Source: Actinomyces sp. (lineage in GTDB: Bacteria > Actinomycetota > Actinomycetes > Actinomycetales > Actinomycetaceae). Taken from it: a DNA stretch of 64,000 bases. Shown here in pieces: positions 45,864 to 54,006 of the stretch (its first letter is position 1; the number at the start of each line of letters is the position of its first letter). Position numbers and translations under genes: made by a program. The notes below the pieces were generated by a model. The model saw nothing but the letters and a program-made list of their open reading frames with translations, ran no database searches and was not told the DNA's origin. The DNA lies in the NCBI RefSeq assembly GCF_030524025.1, contig NZ_JAUNHI010000001.1, positions 170,085 through 234,084 on the forward strand, in the 5' to 3' direction.

Positions 45864-46637
45864 ATGGAACCCGTGGCTCCTCAAGGACCAGAGGCCCCAG
45901 CCCGCCGTCCCGCCGTCGTCGCCCACCGGGGCGGCGCCGATGAGACGCCGGAAAACACCCGCAGCGCCGTCGAGCACGTCGCCGCGCTCGGCCTGGACTG
46001 GATGGAGACCGACCTGCGCTCGACGGCCGACGGAGTCGTCGTCCTCGCCCACGACGCCGACCTGGTGCGCCTGTCGGGCTCCCCGCGCTCGATCGGGGAG
46101 ATGGCCTGGGCGGAGCTGGAGCAGGTCGACGCCGGTGACGGCCGCGCACCTGCGCGCCTCGATGAGGTCCTCGACTCCTTCCCGGGCCTGCGGCTCAACG
46201 TCGACCTCAAGGAGTCCTCCGTCGTCCAGCCCGCCATCCAGGCGGTCCGCTCGGCCGACGCGCTGGACCGGGTGCGCTTCGCCTCCTTCTCCGCCCGCCG
46301 GCTGGCCATGCTGCGGCGCCAGGAGCCGCGGGCGCGAACCTCGTTGGGCGTGGGTGACGTCGCCGGCCTGGTCCTGCTGGCCGAAGCGGCGGTCCCCCTG
46401 CCCCGCACCCGCTGGAGCTGGAGGAAAGGGCGTGTCGACGCGGTGCAGGTGCCGGTGTCCTACCGCGGCGTGCCGGTGGTCACCCGTCGTTTCGTCGCCC
46501 ACGCCCACCAGCTGGGCCTTGAGGTGCACGTGTGGACCGTGGACGAGCCCGAGGAGATGCGGCGGCTCGCGGCGCTCAATGTCGACGCCGTCATCACCGA
46601 CCGCCCGACGCTGGCTCTCGAGGTCCTCGGCCGCTGA
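45864..46637 (+). CDS. Glycerophosphodiester phosphodiesterase
   Basis: A 257-residue TIM-barrel enzyme that cleaves glycerophosphodiesters into glycerol 3-phosphate and an alcohol. The GDPD motifs are present: VVAHRGGADETPENTR (about 18-33), WMETDLRSTADGVVVLAHD (about 46-64) with the metal-binding E-x-D and the second His, and VHVWTVDEPEEMRRL near the end. No signal peptide is visible, so it is probably cytoplasmic. It begins 22 bp after the M23 stop. Confidence 0.92.
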   Translation: MEPVAPQGPEAPARRPAVVAHRGGADETPENTRSAVEHVAALGLDWMETDLRSTADGVVVLAHDADLVRLSGSPRSIGEMAWAELEQVDAGDGRAPARLDEVLDSFPGLRLNVDLKESSVVQPAIQAVRSADALDRVRFASFSARRLAMLRRQEPRARTSLGVGDVAGLVLLAEAAVPLPRTRWSWRKGRVDAVQVPVSYRGVPVVTRRFVAHAHQLGLEVHVWTVDEPEEMRRLAALNVDAVITDRPTLALEVLGR

Positions 46638-46844
46638 GACGCTCCGCCCGGGCGCGACACGCCGTCTGGGCGCGACACGCCGGCACCTGTCGGATTCATT
46701 GGATCCTCTCAGGGGTGATGGTCCACCGTTGCGCACCGTCCCGTCGAAAGGTGGTGACGAGGATCTCATTTCCTCGATGAGGTCTCGCTGAGAGTCCTCT
46801 TAGGGTCATTCACCCGGCGCCGGGAACGTGTGAACGTTGAGGTC
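46638..46844 (+). repeat. Short spacer with 15-bp direct repeat
   Basis: GGGCGCGACACGCCG occurs at 46650-46664 and again at 46668-46682. The rest of the spacer contains no gene; TAGGGT at 46801-46806 could be a -10 box for the small secreted protein. Confidence 0.4.
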
Positions 46845-47129
46845 ATGTTGAAGCGCTACCTCGTCGTTATCGCCGCACTCGCCGTCCCCATCATCCTGGC
46901 CGTGGCGAGCCAGATGGTGTCCGCCCCCATCCCCGCCGCCCCGATCGACTCCACCCCGGTGTCGGTGCACGTGAGCGGTGCCTCCACCACCCAGCCCGCC
47001 CCGGTGAGCACCGCCCGCGAGATCCCCCAGGTTCCCCTGCCCGCCTCGACCACCATCGCGCAGAACGCCGTCCCCGAGGACGACGCCGTCGTCGACACCG
47101 ACGAGGAGGTCGACTCCGATGAGCAGTGA
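46845..47129 (+). CDS. Small secreted/anchored protein upstream of kinase-like gene
   Basis: A 94-residue unrecognised protein. The N-terminus MLKRYLVVIAALAVPIILAVA is a signal or anchor helix; the rest is Pro/Thr/Ser-rich and ends in an acidic tail (DTDEEVDSDEQ). Its stop overlaps the start of the kinase-like gene by 11 bp, so the two are coupled; it may be a sensor accessory protein. The ATG at 46845 with GAGG is chosen; a GTG at 46830 is possible. No response-regulator gene is present beside it. Confidence 0.6.
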   Translation: MLKRYLVVIAALAVPIILAVASQMVSAPIPAAPIDSTPVSVHVSGASTTQPAPVSTAREIPQVPLPASTTIAQNAVPEDDAVVDTDEEVDSDEQ

Positions 47130-48646
47130 GCCCCGCACCGCCGCATCTCCGCAGACCGCCAGAACCACCGAGCAGGCTCCCGAGACCACCCGGATGGGTG
47201 CGCGCTGGCGCATCGTGTGGTGGATCCTGGCGACCACCGGGCTGACCCTGCTCGTCGTCATCGTCTCCCTGCGCTCGGTCCTGGTCCAGCAGGTGGCCGA
47301 GGAGGCCAACGCCGAGATCCTCCAGGAGACCCAGGAGTTCCGCACCTTCGCGCAGCACTCCTCCAACCCGGCCACCGGGCAGCCCTTCAGCTCGGCCCTC
47401 GAGCTCGTCGAGAGCTACCTGGCGATCCAGACCCCGGCCTCCGGGGAGGTCCTCATCGTCGTCGTGGGGCAGGACGTCCTCTATGTCGACAACTCCCGCG
47501 ACGACGTCGGCACATCCCTGGCCCAGGACCGCAGCCGTATTGACGAGATCCTCAACGACCAGGCGGTCTCGGGGATCGCCGACACCTCCGACGGGCCGAT
47601 GCGCTGGGGGCGGGTGGAGACCACCGCGGTCAGCGCCACGGGCGCCCAGGAGGAGGCCGTCCTCATCGTCGCCCACTTCACCGCCGCGGAGGACGAGGCC
47701 GTCGACCAGGAGGTCCTCATCCTGTCGTGCATCGCCGTGGGGGGGCCTTGTCCTGGCCGCCGGGGTCGGCTGGCTCGTGGCGGGGCGGATCCTGGCGCCC
47801 CTGCGCCGGATGCGGGAGGTCGCCGAGTCGATCAGCTCGACCAACCTGTCCGGGAGAGTGCCGGTCACCGGCCGGGACGACATCTCCGAGCTGGCCGGGA
47901 CGATGAACGAGATGCTCGACCGCGTCGACCGGGCCTACGTCTCCCAACGACACTTCGTCTCCGAGGCCAGGCGACGCATCTCCGGCCCGCAGGCGCGCGC
48001 TGCCCAGGCCGTGTCCGCCCTGGCCCAGGAGCCGGGCACCGTGCGCCACCAGGACCTGGTCATGCGCGCAGGCGTCGAGCTCGTGCGCATGCGCGAGGTC
48101 CTCGACGACCTCGACATCCTCGCCCAGGCCGACAACCCCGACTTCGTGCACCCCGAGGACGTCTCCCTCAGGGAGATCACCGCTGAGGCCTACGCCCAGG
48201 CGGTCTCGGCCGCCGAGGCCTACAACTGGCGACTGGGCTCCCAGGCCGTGGGCCGGGGTTACCTCGACCGTGAGCGCCTCCTCCAGGCCCTGGGCGAGCT
48301 CGTCGACAACGCCGCCTCCCACAACCCGCCCGGCTCGACCATCGAGCTCGGTTCGACGCTGTCGGTCGACGGCCAGTGGGTCTCCTTCTGGGTGGCCGAC
48401 TCGGGCACCGACCTCGACGCCGAGCGGGCCAGGGACCTGTTCGAGCTCTACCGCTCCGAGAGCGACGACGCCGATGCGGGCATGGGCCTGGGCCTGGCGG
48501 TCGTGCGCGCGGTGGCCGACGCCCACCTTGGCAGCGCCTGGGTGGAGGTCGACCCCGCCTCCGGCACCCGATTCGGCCTCGACCTGCCGCTGACCGCGCT
48601 CGTGCCCACGCGCACGACCGCCTCAGAGCCCGAGGAGGAGCTGTGA
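47119..48646 (+). pseudogene. Histidine-kinase-like gene with a +1 frameshift at a G7 tract
   Basis: The first frame (47119 to about 47745) encodes an N-terminal helix, an extracellular domain and the start of a second membrane helix (EVLILSCIAVGG). The same protein continues in another frame with GLVLAAGVGWLVAGRILAPLRRMREVAESI (end of the helix plus HAMP), a dimerisation region and an ATPase domain (ELVDNAASHNP, VADSG, GMGLGLAVV) to 48646. The shift lies at seven G at 47739-47745; six would restore one frame. In the H-box the residue expected to be His is Arg (EARRRISGP). It is either a disabled or phase-variable kinase-like protein, or the indel is a sequencing error. Confidence 0.8.
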
Positions 48647-50271
48647 GCACTCCGCCGAGCCTCGAGGTGACCCCGACCGCCATCCGGCGCTACGCGACGA
48701 CGCCGCCGGCGGGCGCCCCCGCCGCCCCCCTCAGGTGGGGCAGCAGGCTGCCGGCCGCCGAGCGCCGCCGGTACCGCGGGCCTCGCTCCCGCACCGCCGG
48801 GATCCGGCCCCGCCGGAGCTGGCGCCGCCTCCTGCCGGCCGTTGCCGGCGCGGTCCTCCTCGTGGCCTTCGTGGCCTGGTGCACCTGGGAGGCACTCGGT
48901 TCTCAGGGCACCGCGGACACGGCCCTGACCCCGGCGGGCGCGATGACCCTGGCGGTCTTCGCCGTGGCGATCTGGCTGTGGGTCTTTTCCTCGGTGGGGG
49001 ACACCTACGTCGCCATCGGCGCCGCGGTCGTGCTCGTCGTCATCGGGATGCTGCCCGCCGACACCCTCTTCCAGTCTCTGGGGGAGGACACGGTGTGGCT
49101 GCTTCTGTCGGCCTTCGTCATCTCGGCGGGGGTGACCTCCACCGGCCTGGCCACGCGGGTGGCCGTCTACATCGTCACGGGGGCCACCGGCCTGCGCCAG
49201 CTCGCTCACCTCATCACGAGCTTCCTCGTCGTGACCGCCTTCGCCGTGCCGGCCACCTCCGGGCGCGCCGCGCTGACCCTGCCGGTCTTCGTGGCCCTGG
49301 CCCGCTCCCTTGAGGGCCGCAGGCGGGTGGTGCTGGCGCTGTCCCTGCTCTTCCCCTCGGTCATCCTCCTGTCGGCGGTCGGCTCCTACCTGGGGGCGGG
49401 CGCCCACCTCATCACCAGTCAGATCCTCGAGGCCTCGGGTTACGAGGGCTTCTCCTTCGCCACGTGGCTGGTCTACGGCCTGCCACTGTCGCTCGCGTCC
49501 TCCCACGTATGCGCCGAGCTCATCGTGCGGATGTTCACCACCGGTGAGGACCGCCGCACCCCGATGAGCATCACCGCCGAGCAGGTCCAGGCCCACTCGA
49601 CGGTCCCGGTGACCGGCCCGCTCACCGTCGCCCAGAGCCGGGCGGCCCTGCTCGTGTCCGCCGTCGTCGTCCTGTGGTGCACCGAGCCGGTGCACGGGCT
49701 CCACCCGGCGATCGTGGCGCTCCTGGGCGCCCTGCTCGTGGCCAGCCCCAACGTCGGCTCGGTGTCGATGGGCAAGGCGATCAAGGCCGTGCCCTGGTCC
49801 CTGCTGCTGTTCATGTCCACGACACTGGCCCTCGGTGCGGCCCTGGTCGAGACGGGCGCCGCGCAGTGGTTGGCCCACCGGGTGCTCGGGCCCGTGTCGG
49901 GGATGGGCGCGGCGGCCGGAACCGTCTTCGTCATCCTGGTCGTGGCCGTCTCGGCGGGCGCGCACCTCGTCATCCAGTCGCGTTCGGCGCGGTCGGCGGT
50001 GCTCGTCCCGCTGGTCGTCTCGCTGGCGCCCGGGGTCGGGGTCGACCCGGTGGCGGCCGCCCTGGCCTCGACAGCGGCGGCGGGCTTCTGCCACACCCTG
50101 ACCAGCTCGGCCAAGCCCGTCACCCTGTTCTCCGACGTCGAGGACGTCGAGACCTACTCCCCGCGCCACCTGCTGCGGCTCAGCATGGTCCTCGGGCCCG
50201 TCGTCGTCGTCCTGGTCGTCCTGTTCGCCTTCGTCATCTGGCCCCTCATGGGTCTTCCCCTGTTCCGCTGA
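48643..50271 (+). CDS. SLC13/DASS-type anion permease
   Basis: A 542-residue membrane protein with a ~55-residue basic cytoplasmic N-terminus and about 11-12 hydrophobic helices. Segments such as GEDTVWLLLSAFVISAGVTSTGL and the second-half SAKPVTLFSDVED resemble the paired anion-binding loops of sodium/dicarboxylate or sulfate symporters (GxxxP-type SNT motifs are not exact). The substrate is uncertain: dicarboxylate, sulfate or phosphate. The GTG start overlaps the kinase stop by 4 bp. Confidence 0.8.
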   Translation: MSTPPSLEVTPTAIRRYATTPPAGAPAAPLRWGSRLPAAERRRYRGPRSRTAGIRPRRSWRRLLPAVAGAVLLVAFVAWCTWEALGSQGTADTALTPAGAMTLAVFAVAIWLWVFSSVGDTYVAIGAAVVLVVIGMLPADTLFQSLGEDTVWLLLSAFVISAGVTSTGLATRVAVYIVTGATGLRQLAHLITSFLVVTAFAVPATSGRAALTLPVFVALARSLEGRRRVVLALSLLFPSVILLSAVGSYLGAGAHLITSQILEASGYEGFSFATWLVYGLPLSLASSHVCAELIVRMFTTGEDRRTPMSITAEQVQAHSTVPVTGPLTVAQSRAALLVSAVVVLWCTEPVHGLHPAIVALLGALLVASPNVGSVSMGKAIKAVPWSLLLFMSTTLALGAALVETGAAQWLAHRVLGPVSGMGAAAGTVFVILVVAVSAGAHLVIQSRSARSAVLVPLVVSLAPGVGVDPVAAALASTAAAGFCHTLTSSAKPVTLFSDVEDVETYSPRHLLRLSMVLGPVVVVLVVLFAFVIWPLMGLPLFR

Positions 50272-50285
50272 GGCCGAGCGCCCCC

Positions 50286-50346
50286 GTCCGCCCTGCCGCC
50301 AACCCGGTTGTCCGCCCTGCCGCCAATCCTGCTGTCCGCCCTGTCC
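50286..50346 (+). repeat. 24-bp tandem repeat, about 2.5 copies
   Basis: Units at 50286-50309, 50310-50333 and a partial at 50334-50346 begin GTCCGCCCTGCCGCC and differ in their last bases. They lie between the transporter and glycerate kinase genes. Probably a small minisatellite without known role. Confidence 0.8.
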
Positions 50347-50388
50347 TCACCTGCCCATGTCTCGGGCCGTCTTATAAGGAGAGCCATC

Positions 50389-51615
50389 GTGAACGCCGTT
50401 CTTCCCCGCACCGTCCTCATCGCCCCCTCCGGGTTCAAGGAGTCCCTGGACGCCAACGAGGTCGCCCGCGCTATCAGCGCGGGGGCCCGCCGGGTCGTGC
50501 CCGGCCTGCAGGTTGTCACCGCCCCCATCGCCGACGGCGGGGAGGGGACCGCACGCACCCTGGCCGAGGCCACCGGTGGCACGCTCGTCCCGCTCAGGGT
50601 CATCGGCCCGGTCGGCGAGGAGGTCGACTCCCACATCGCCATGCTCGGAGGCAAGGCCGAGGGCACCGCGGTCGTGGAGATGGCCGCCGCGGCGGGCCTG
50701 AGGCTCGTCCCCCGCGATCAGCGCGACCCCGGTGTCACGACGACCTACGGGGTCGGACAGCTCATCGCGGCGGCCCTCGACGCGGGGGCCGAGCGCATCC
50801 TCGTGGGCTGCGGTGACTCCGGCACCTCCGACGGGGGCGCCGGGGCGCTCCAGGCACTGGGTGCCCGCGTCCTCGACTCCCAGGGCCAGGACCTTCCCTG
50901 GGGAGGCAAGCACCTGAGCCGGGTAGCGCGCCTCGACCTGTCCGGGTTGCACCCGGCGCTGCGCGAGGGCCGCGTCCCGGTGGTCCTGGCGCTCAACCCC
51001 CACAACCTCCTCACCGGTGAACGAGGGGTCGCCCGTGTCTTCGGGCCGCAGAAGGGCGCGACCCCGGAGCAGGTCGAGGAGCTGTCCGCGGGCTTCGAGA
51101 CCTGTGCGACGGTCCTGAGCCGGGACTGCCTCGAGTCGGCTCGGGGCACCGACTTCCACACCGGTGCGGGCACCGGCGCCTCCGGCGGCCTGGGAGCCGG
51201 GCTGGCTGCCGTGGGGGCCGCGCTGACCCCCCGCTTCGAGGCGCTGCTCGACTCCGGCCTGGCCGGCGTCGACCTGGACGGCCTGCTCCAGGAGGCCGAC
51301 CTCGTCGTGACCGCCGAGGGTGCCATCGACTTCCAGACCCCGCGGGGCAAGGTTCCCGCCGAGGTCGCGCGCCGTGCCGCGGCCAAGGGGGTGCCGGTCG
51401 TCGGCCTGGCCGGCACCCTGGGGCGCGGCTGGCGCGACGTCACCGACATCGGTGTCGATGCGGTGGCCTCGATCGTCCCCGGACCCATGACCCTGGCCGA
51501 GGCGGTCGAGGGGGCCGAGTCCCTGTTGGCCGACGCCGCCGAGCGACTCATGCGCTCCCTGGTCCTGGGGGCGGCAGTGGCTGAGCGCAGCGCGCGCCGG
51601 GCGCGTACGGCCTGA
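50389..51615 (+). CDS. glxK: Glycerate kinase
   Basis: A 408-residue kinase of the GlxK family that phosphorylates glycerate (usually at C2 in this family). Landmarks are IAPSGFKESLDANEVARAI near the start, IADGGEGTARTL, GCGDSGTSDGGAGALQALG, TGERGVARVFGPQKGA and TAEGAIDFQTPRGKVP. The GTG at 50389 has AAGGAGAG upstream. It follows the SLC13 transporter, compatible with carboxylate uptake and use. Confidence 0.93.
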   Translation: MNAVLPRTVLIAPSGFKESLDANEVARAISAGARRVVPGLQVVTAPIADGGEGTARTLAEATGGTLVPLRVIGPVGEEVDSHIAMLGGKAEGTAVVEMAAAAGLRLVPRDQRDPGVTTTYGVGQLIAAALDAGAERILVGCGDSGTSDGGAGALQALGARVLDSQGQDLPWGGKHLSRVARLDLSGLHPALREGRVPVVLALNPHNLLTGERGVARVFGPQKGATPEQVEELSAGFETCATVLSRDCLESARGTDFHTGAGTGASGGLGAGLAAVGAALTPRFEALLDSGLAGVDLDGLLQEADLVVTAEGAIDFQTPRGKVPAEVARRAAAKGVPVVGLAGTLGRGWRDVTDIGVDAVASIVPGPMTLAEAVEGAESLLADAAERLMRSLVLGAAVAERSARRARTA

Positions 51616-51714
51616 GGCTCTCCCGGTGGCCCACGCGCGGGGCCTGGGCCACCGGGATGGCGCGGTGGCGGCGTTGCCCGAGTGAGGCACCCATCGACCG
51701 CGTCGCCCTATCTC

Positions 51715-51788
51715 TCCCCGAGATCGGGACATATGACCCCTCGAGATCGGTAGATATGGCACCTCAGATATGACACCTCGAGGTGCCA
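51715..51788 (+). repeat. Intergenic 23-bp repeat array, locus F
   Basis: Units at 51719-51741 and 51742-51764 are followed by a shortened unit (51765-51778, lacking about 9 bp) and CGAGGTGCCA, which with the preceding bases forms a small palindrome. The pyrimidine leader is TATCTCTCCC. It lies about 100 nt after glycerate kinase, co-oriented. Confidence 0.82.
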
Positions 51789-51910
51789 TGAGGGTCGGTG
51801 TGTCCACTCGGCGCTCGCCGAGCACCCACAGCCGCCGGCCCCGGGGAAGCGATCATCGAGCAGGGTCCTCAATGAGCAGGCCCCCGCCGCGGGCGCAGAC
51901 GGGGGCCGGG

Positions 51911-51986
51911 TGGTGCCCCGGACAGGATTCGAACCTGCGACCTTCTGCTCCGGAGGCAGACGCTCTATCCACTGAGCTACCGGGGC
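51911..51986 (-). tRNA. tRNA-Arg (anticodon CCG)
   Basis: The minus strand folds as a complete tRNA. A 7-bp acceptor stem GCCCCGG/CCGGGGC (51986-51980 with 51921-51915) is followed by a D arm with AGCTCAGTGGATAGAGC, an anticodon stem TCTGC/GCAGA with loop CTCCGGA (anticodon CCG, reading CGG), and a T arm with GGTTCGAATCC. The 3' CCA is encoded (51913-51911). Confidence 0.97.
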
Positions 51987-52084
51987 CCGGGGCGCGACTC
52001 TACCAGCGGATACCCCGTACGGAGAAACCGGGGGAGCCCTCCGAGGTGTGCGCCCGGTCTCGGCCGCCCACACGGCTCCTCCGG

Positions 52085-53392
52085 TCAGCCCAGGCCCGCC
52101 AGCGTCAGGACGACCAGGGCGAGGTTGAGGGCGACGATGAGCCCGGCAACCGCACGGGTCGTCCAGCGCAGCACCGCCCCGTCCCGCCAGGCCCCCATGA
52201 CGGCGGCGGACCCCGTCAGCGCCGCCAGCGGGATAACGGCCAGCGGGATCCCGAAGGAGAGCACGACCTGGCTGAGCACGAGCGCGCAGGTCGGCTCGGC
52301 CCCGGAGGCCAGGATCGCCAGCGCCGGGAGGAGCGTGACCGCCCGGCGCACGAGCAGCGGAACGCGCACGTGCAGCAGCCCGGCCATGATCTCGGAGCCC
52401 GCGTACGCCCCGACTGAGGTCGAGGCCAGGCCCGAGGCCAGGAGGCCGACGGCGAAGATGACGCCGACCACCGGCCCCAGGTTGGCGGTGATCGCGGCGT
52501 GGGCCCCCTCGATCGTGTCGGTGCCGGTGGCCCCCGCCAGCGCCGAGGCGGCCAGGAGGAGCAGCGCGATGTTGACCGCCCCCGCCACCGCCAGGGCCCA
52601 CACGACGTCGACCCGGGTGGCTCGGATGAGGCGCGACGTCGCGCTGCGGGCGTCGGGCTCCCCGGACCGCCCCGGCGTCTCGTGCTCGCCGGAGGAGTAG
52701 TGGTGGTCGCGCACGAGGGAGGAGTGCAGGTAGATCGCGTGAGGCATGACGGTGGCCCCGAGCATCGAGGCCGCCACGACCAGCGAGCCGGAGTCGCGCA
52801 GGCGCGGGACGATCCCGGCCGCCGCCGCCCCCCAGTCGGGGGGCGCCACGAGCAGCCCGCCGACGAAGCCGACGGTGACCACGATGAGCAGTGCCACGAC
52901 CACTGCCTCGAAGGGGCGCTGGGACCGGCGTCCCTGGAGGGCCAGCAGCAGCATCGAAACCAGGCCGATGACGACCCCACCGACCGGCAGGGGCAGCCCT
53001 ACGAGCAGGTGGAGGGCGATCGCGCCGCCGATGATCTCGGCCAGGTCGGTGGCGGCGGCGACGAGCTCGGCCTGGGCCCAGTAGGCCAGGCGGGCGGGCC
53101 GGCCCAGGCGGGCACCGAGGAGCTGGGGCAGGGAGCGTCCCGTGACGATGCCCAGCTTGGCCGACTGGTACTGGATGATGACCGCCATGGAGTTCGAGGC
53201 CAGGAGCACCCACACGAGCATGTAGCCGTAGCGCGCCCCCGCCGTGATGTTGGCCGCGACGTTCCCCGGGTCGACGTAGGCGACCGCGGCCACGAAGGCG
53301 GGCCCGAGCAGCGCCAGGAGCCGGTGCCGGGCCGGGGCGGGACGGGGGCGGGACGAGTGACGCGCAACGATGGCCTGGACGGCGTCGCTCAC
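52085..53392 (-). CDS. mntH: Nramp-family divalent metal transporter (MntH)
   Basis: A 435-residue proton-coupled Mn(II)/Fe(II) importer with about 11 helices. The metal-site signatures are DPGN in helix 1 (YVDPGNVAANI) and MPHAIYLHSSLV in helix 6 (the usual A-x-x-MPH block). The GTG at 53392 with GGAGG at good spacing is chosen over an ATG at 53410 whose only SD would be too close. A palindrome just upstream suggests control by a metal-sensing repressor. Confidence 0.93.
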   Translation of the reverse strand: MSDAVQAIVARHSSRPRPAPARHRLLALLGPAFVAAVAYVDPGNVAANITAGARYGYMLVWVLLASNSMAVIIQYQSAKLGIVTGRSLPQLLGARLGRPARLAYWAQAELVAAATDLAEIIGGAIALHLLVGLPLPVGGVVIGLVSMLLLALQGRRSQRPFEAVVVALLIVVTVGFVGGLLVAPPDWGAAAAGIVPRLRDSGSLVVAASMLGATVMPHAIYLHSSLVRDHHYSSGEHETPGRSGEPDARSATSRLIRATRVDVVWALAVAGAVNIALLLLAASALAGATGTDTIEGAHAAITANLGPVVGVIFAVGLLASGLASTSVGAYAGSEIMAGLLHVRVPLLVRRAVTLLPALAILASGAEPTCALVLSQVVLSFGIPLAVIPLAALTGSAAVMGAWRDGAVLRWTTRAVAGLIVALNLALVVLTLAGLG

Positions 53393-53415
53393 GATGGGCT
53401 CCTCCCACATCCTGT

Positions 53416-53436
53416 TTTCGGACACCCGAAATACTA
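53416..53436 (-). promoter_or_regulatory. Candidate mntH promoter and metal-repressor operator
   Basis: TTTCGG-ACAC-CCGAAA (53416-53431) is a perfect inverted repeat that touches a TAGTAT -10 box on the minus strand (53436-53431). A dimeric DtxR/MntR-type repressor bound there would block transcription. The regulator itself is not in the window. Confidence 0.5.
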
Positions 53437-53464
53437 CTGCTCGACCGAGGTCTCCTTGACCCAA

Positions 53465-53512
53465 TGGAGTGCGAGGTGTCAGTGCTCTAGCCACTAGACC
53501 GACCGGCGGTCG
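53465..53512 (-). other. tRNA-like relic sequence
   Basis: The minus strand contains GGTCTAGTGGCTAGAGCAC, which looks like the D arm of a tRNA, but no matching acceptor, anticodon or T arm follows. Either a decayed tRNA fragment (a common scar of integration) or chance. No mobile element is next to it. Confidence 0.25.
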
Positions 53513-53730
53513 GTTTGAATGGGTGAACCCGCCCGCTACGACTCCTAAGGCAGCGCCGTGACACCTCGGTGAACAGCCCCGCGCCCGGCCGCAGCCCGTC
53601 CCCAGAACTTGCGGGCGGCCGGCCCGTCCGGCCCAGGCGGGTCGGGTTCAGGCCTGTCCCGCCTGGGCCGGACCGGGCCAACATCCGGGCAACCATCCGG
53701 TTGGGCGGGGGAGTGCGGGGGCATGCGGTC

Positions 53731-53892
53731 ATGAGGCCACTGCACCTGCTCGTGTCGGTCCTGGGGGTCGTCGTCCTCGTCATCGCCCTGGCGGCCCACC
53801 GACGCCGAGACATCCTCGCCCTGCGCGTCTCGAGGCCCTCCGGGCATGAAGCCCAGCGGCCCGCGCCCACGGCAGCGGCAACCCGCGCCTGA
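53731..53892 (+). CDS. Predicted 53-residue single-pass membrane protein
   Basis: A frame starting ATG at 53731 encodes MRPLHLLVSVLGVVVLVIAL, a clear membrane helix, then a basic stretch and a Pro/Ala/Thr tail. Third-position G+C is high. No family is recognised and no good SD is seen. It lies in the 600-bp space between mntH and argS, which otherwise holds only the mntH promoter and the argS promoter. Confidence 0.4.
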   Translation: MRPLHLLVSVLGVVVLVIALAAHRRRDILALRVSRPSGHEAQRPAPTAAATRA

Positions 53893-54006
53893 TGCGGAAC
53901 GCACGGCCCGGTCTCAACCGCTCCCAGGGGCCCGGTCCCGGTGCGGGCGGAGGTCCGCGCCCCGGCGGGACCGCGGTGTCGCCGACCCTCGGCTACCCTG
54001 AGCCCC

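Noticed and set aside
51770..52417. Plus-strand open frame reading GQDSNLRPSAPEADALSTELPG
   Set aside because: This is the familiar false translation of the antisense of a tRNA gene; the tRNA-Arg at 51911-51986 explains it, and the rest is antisense to mntH.
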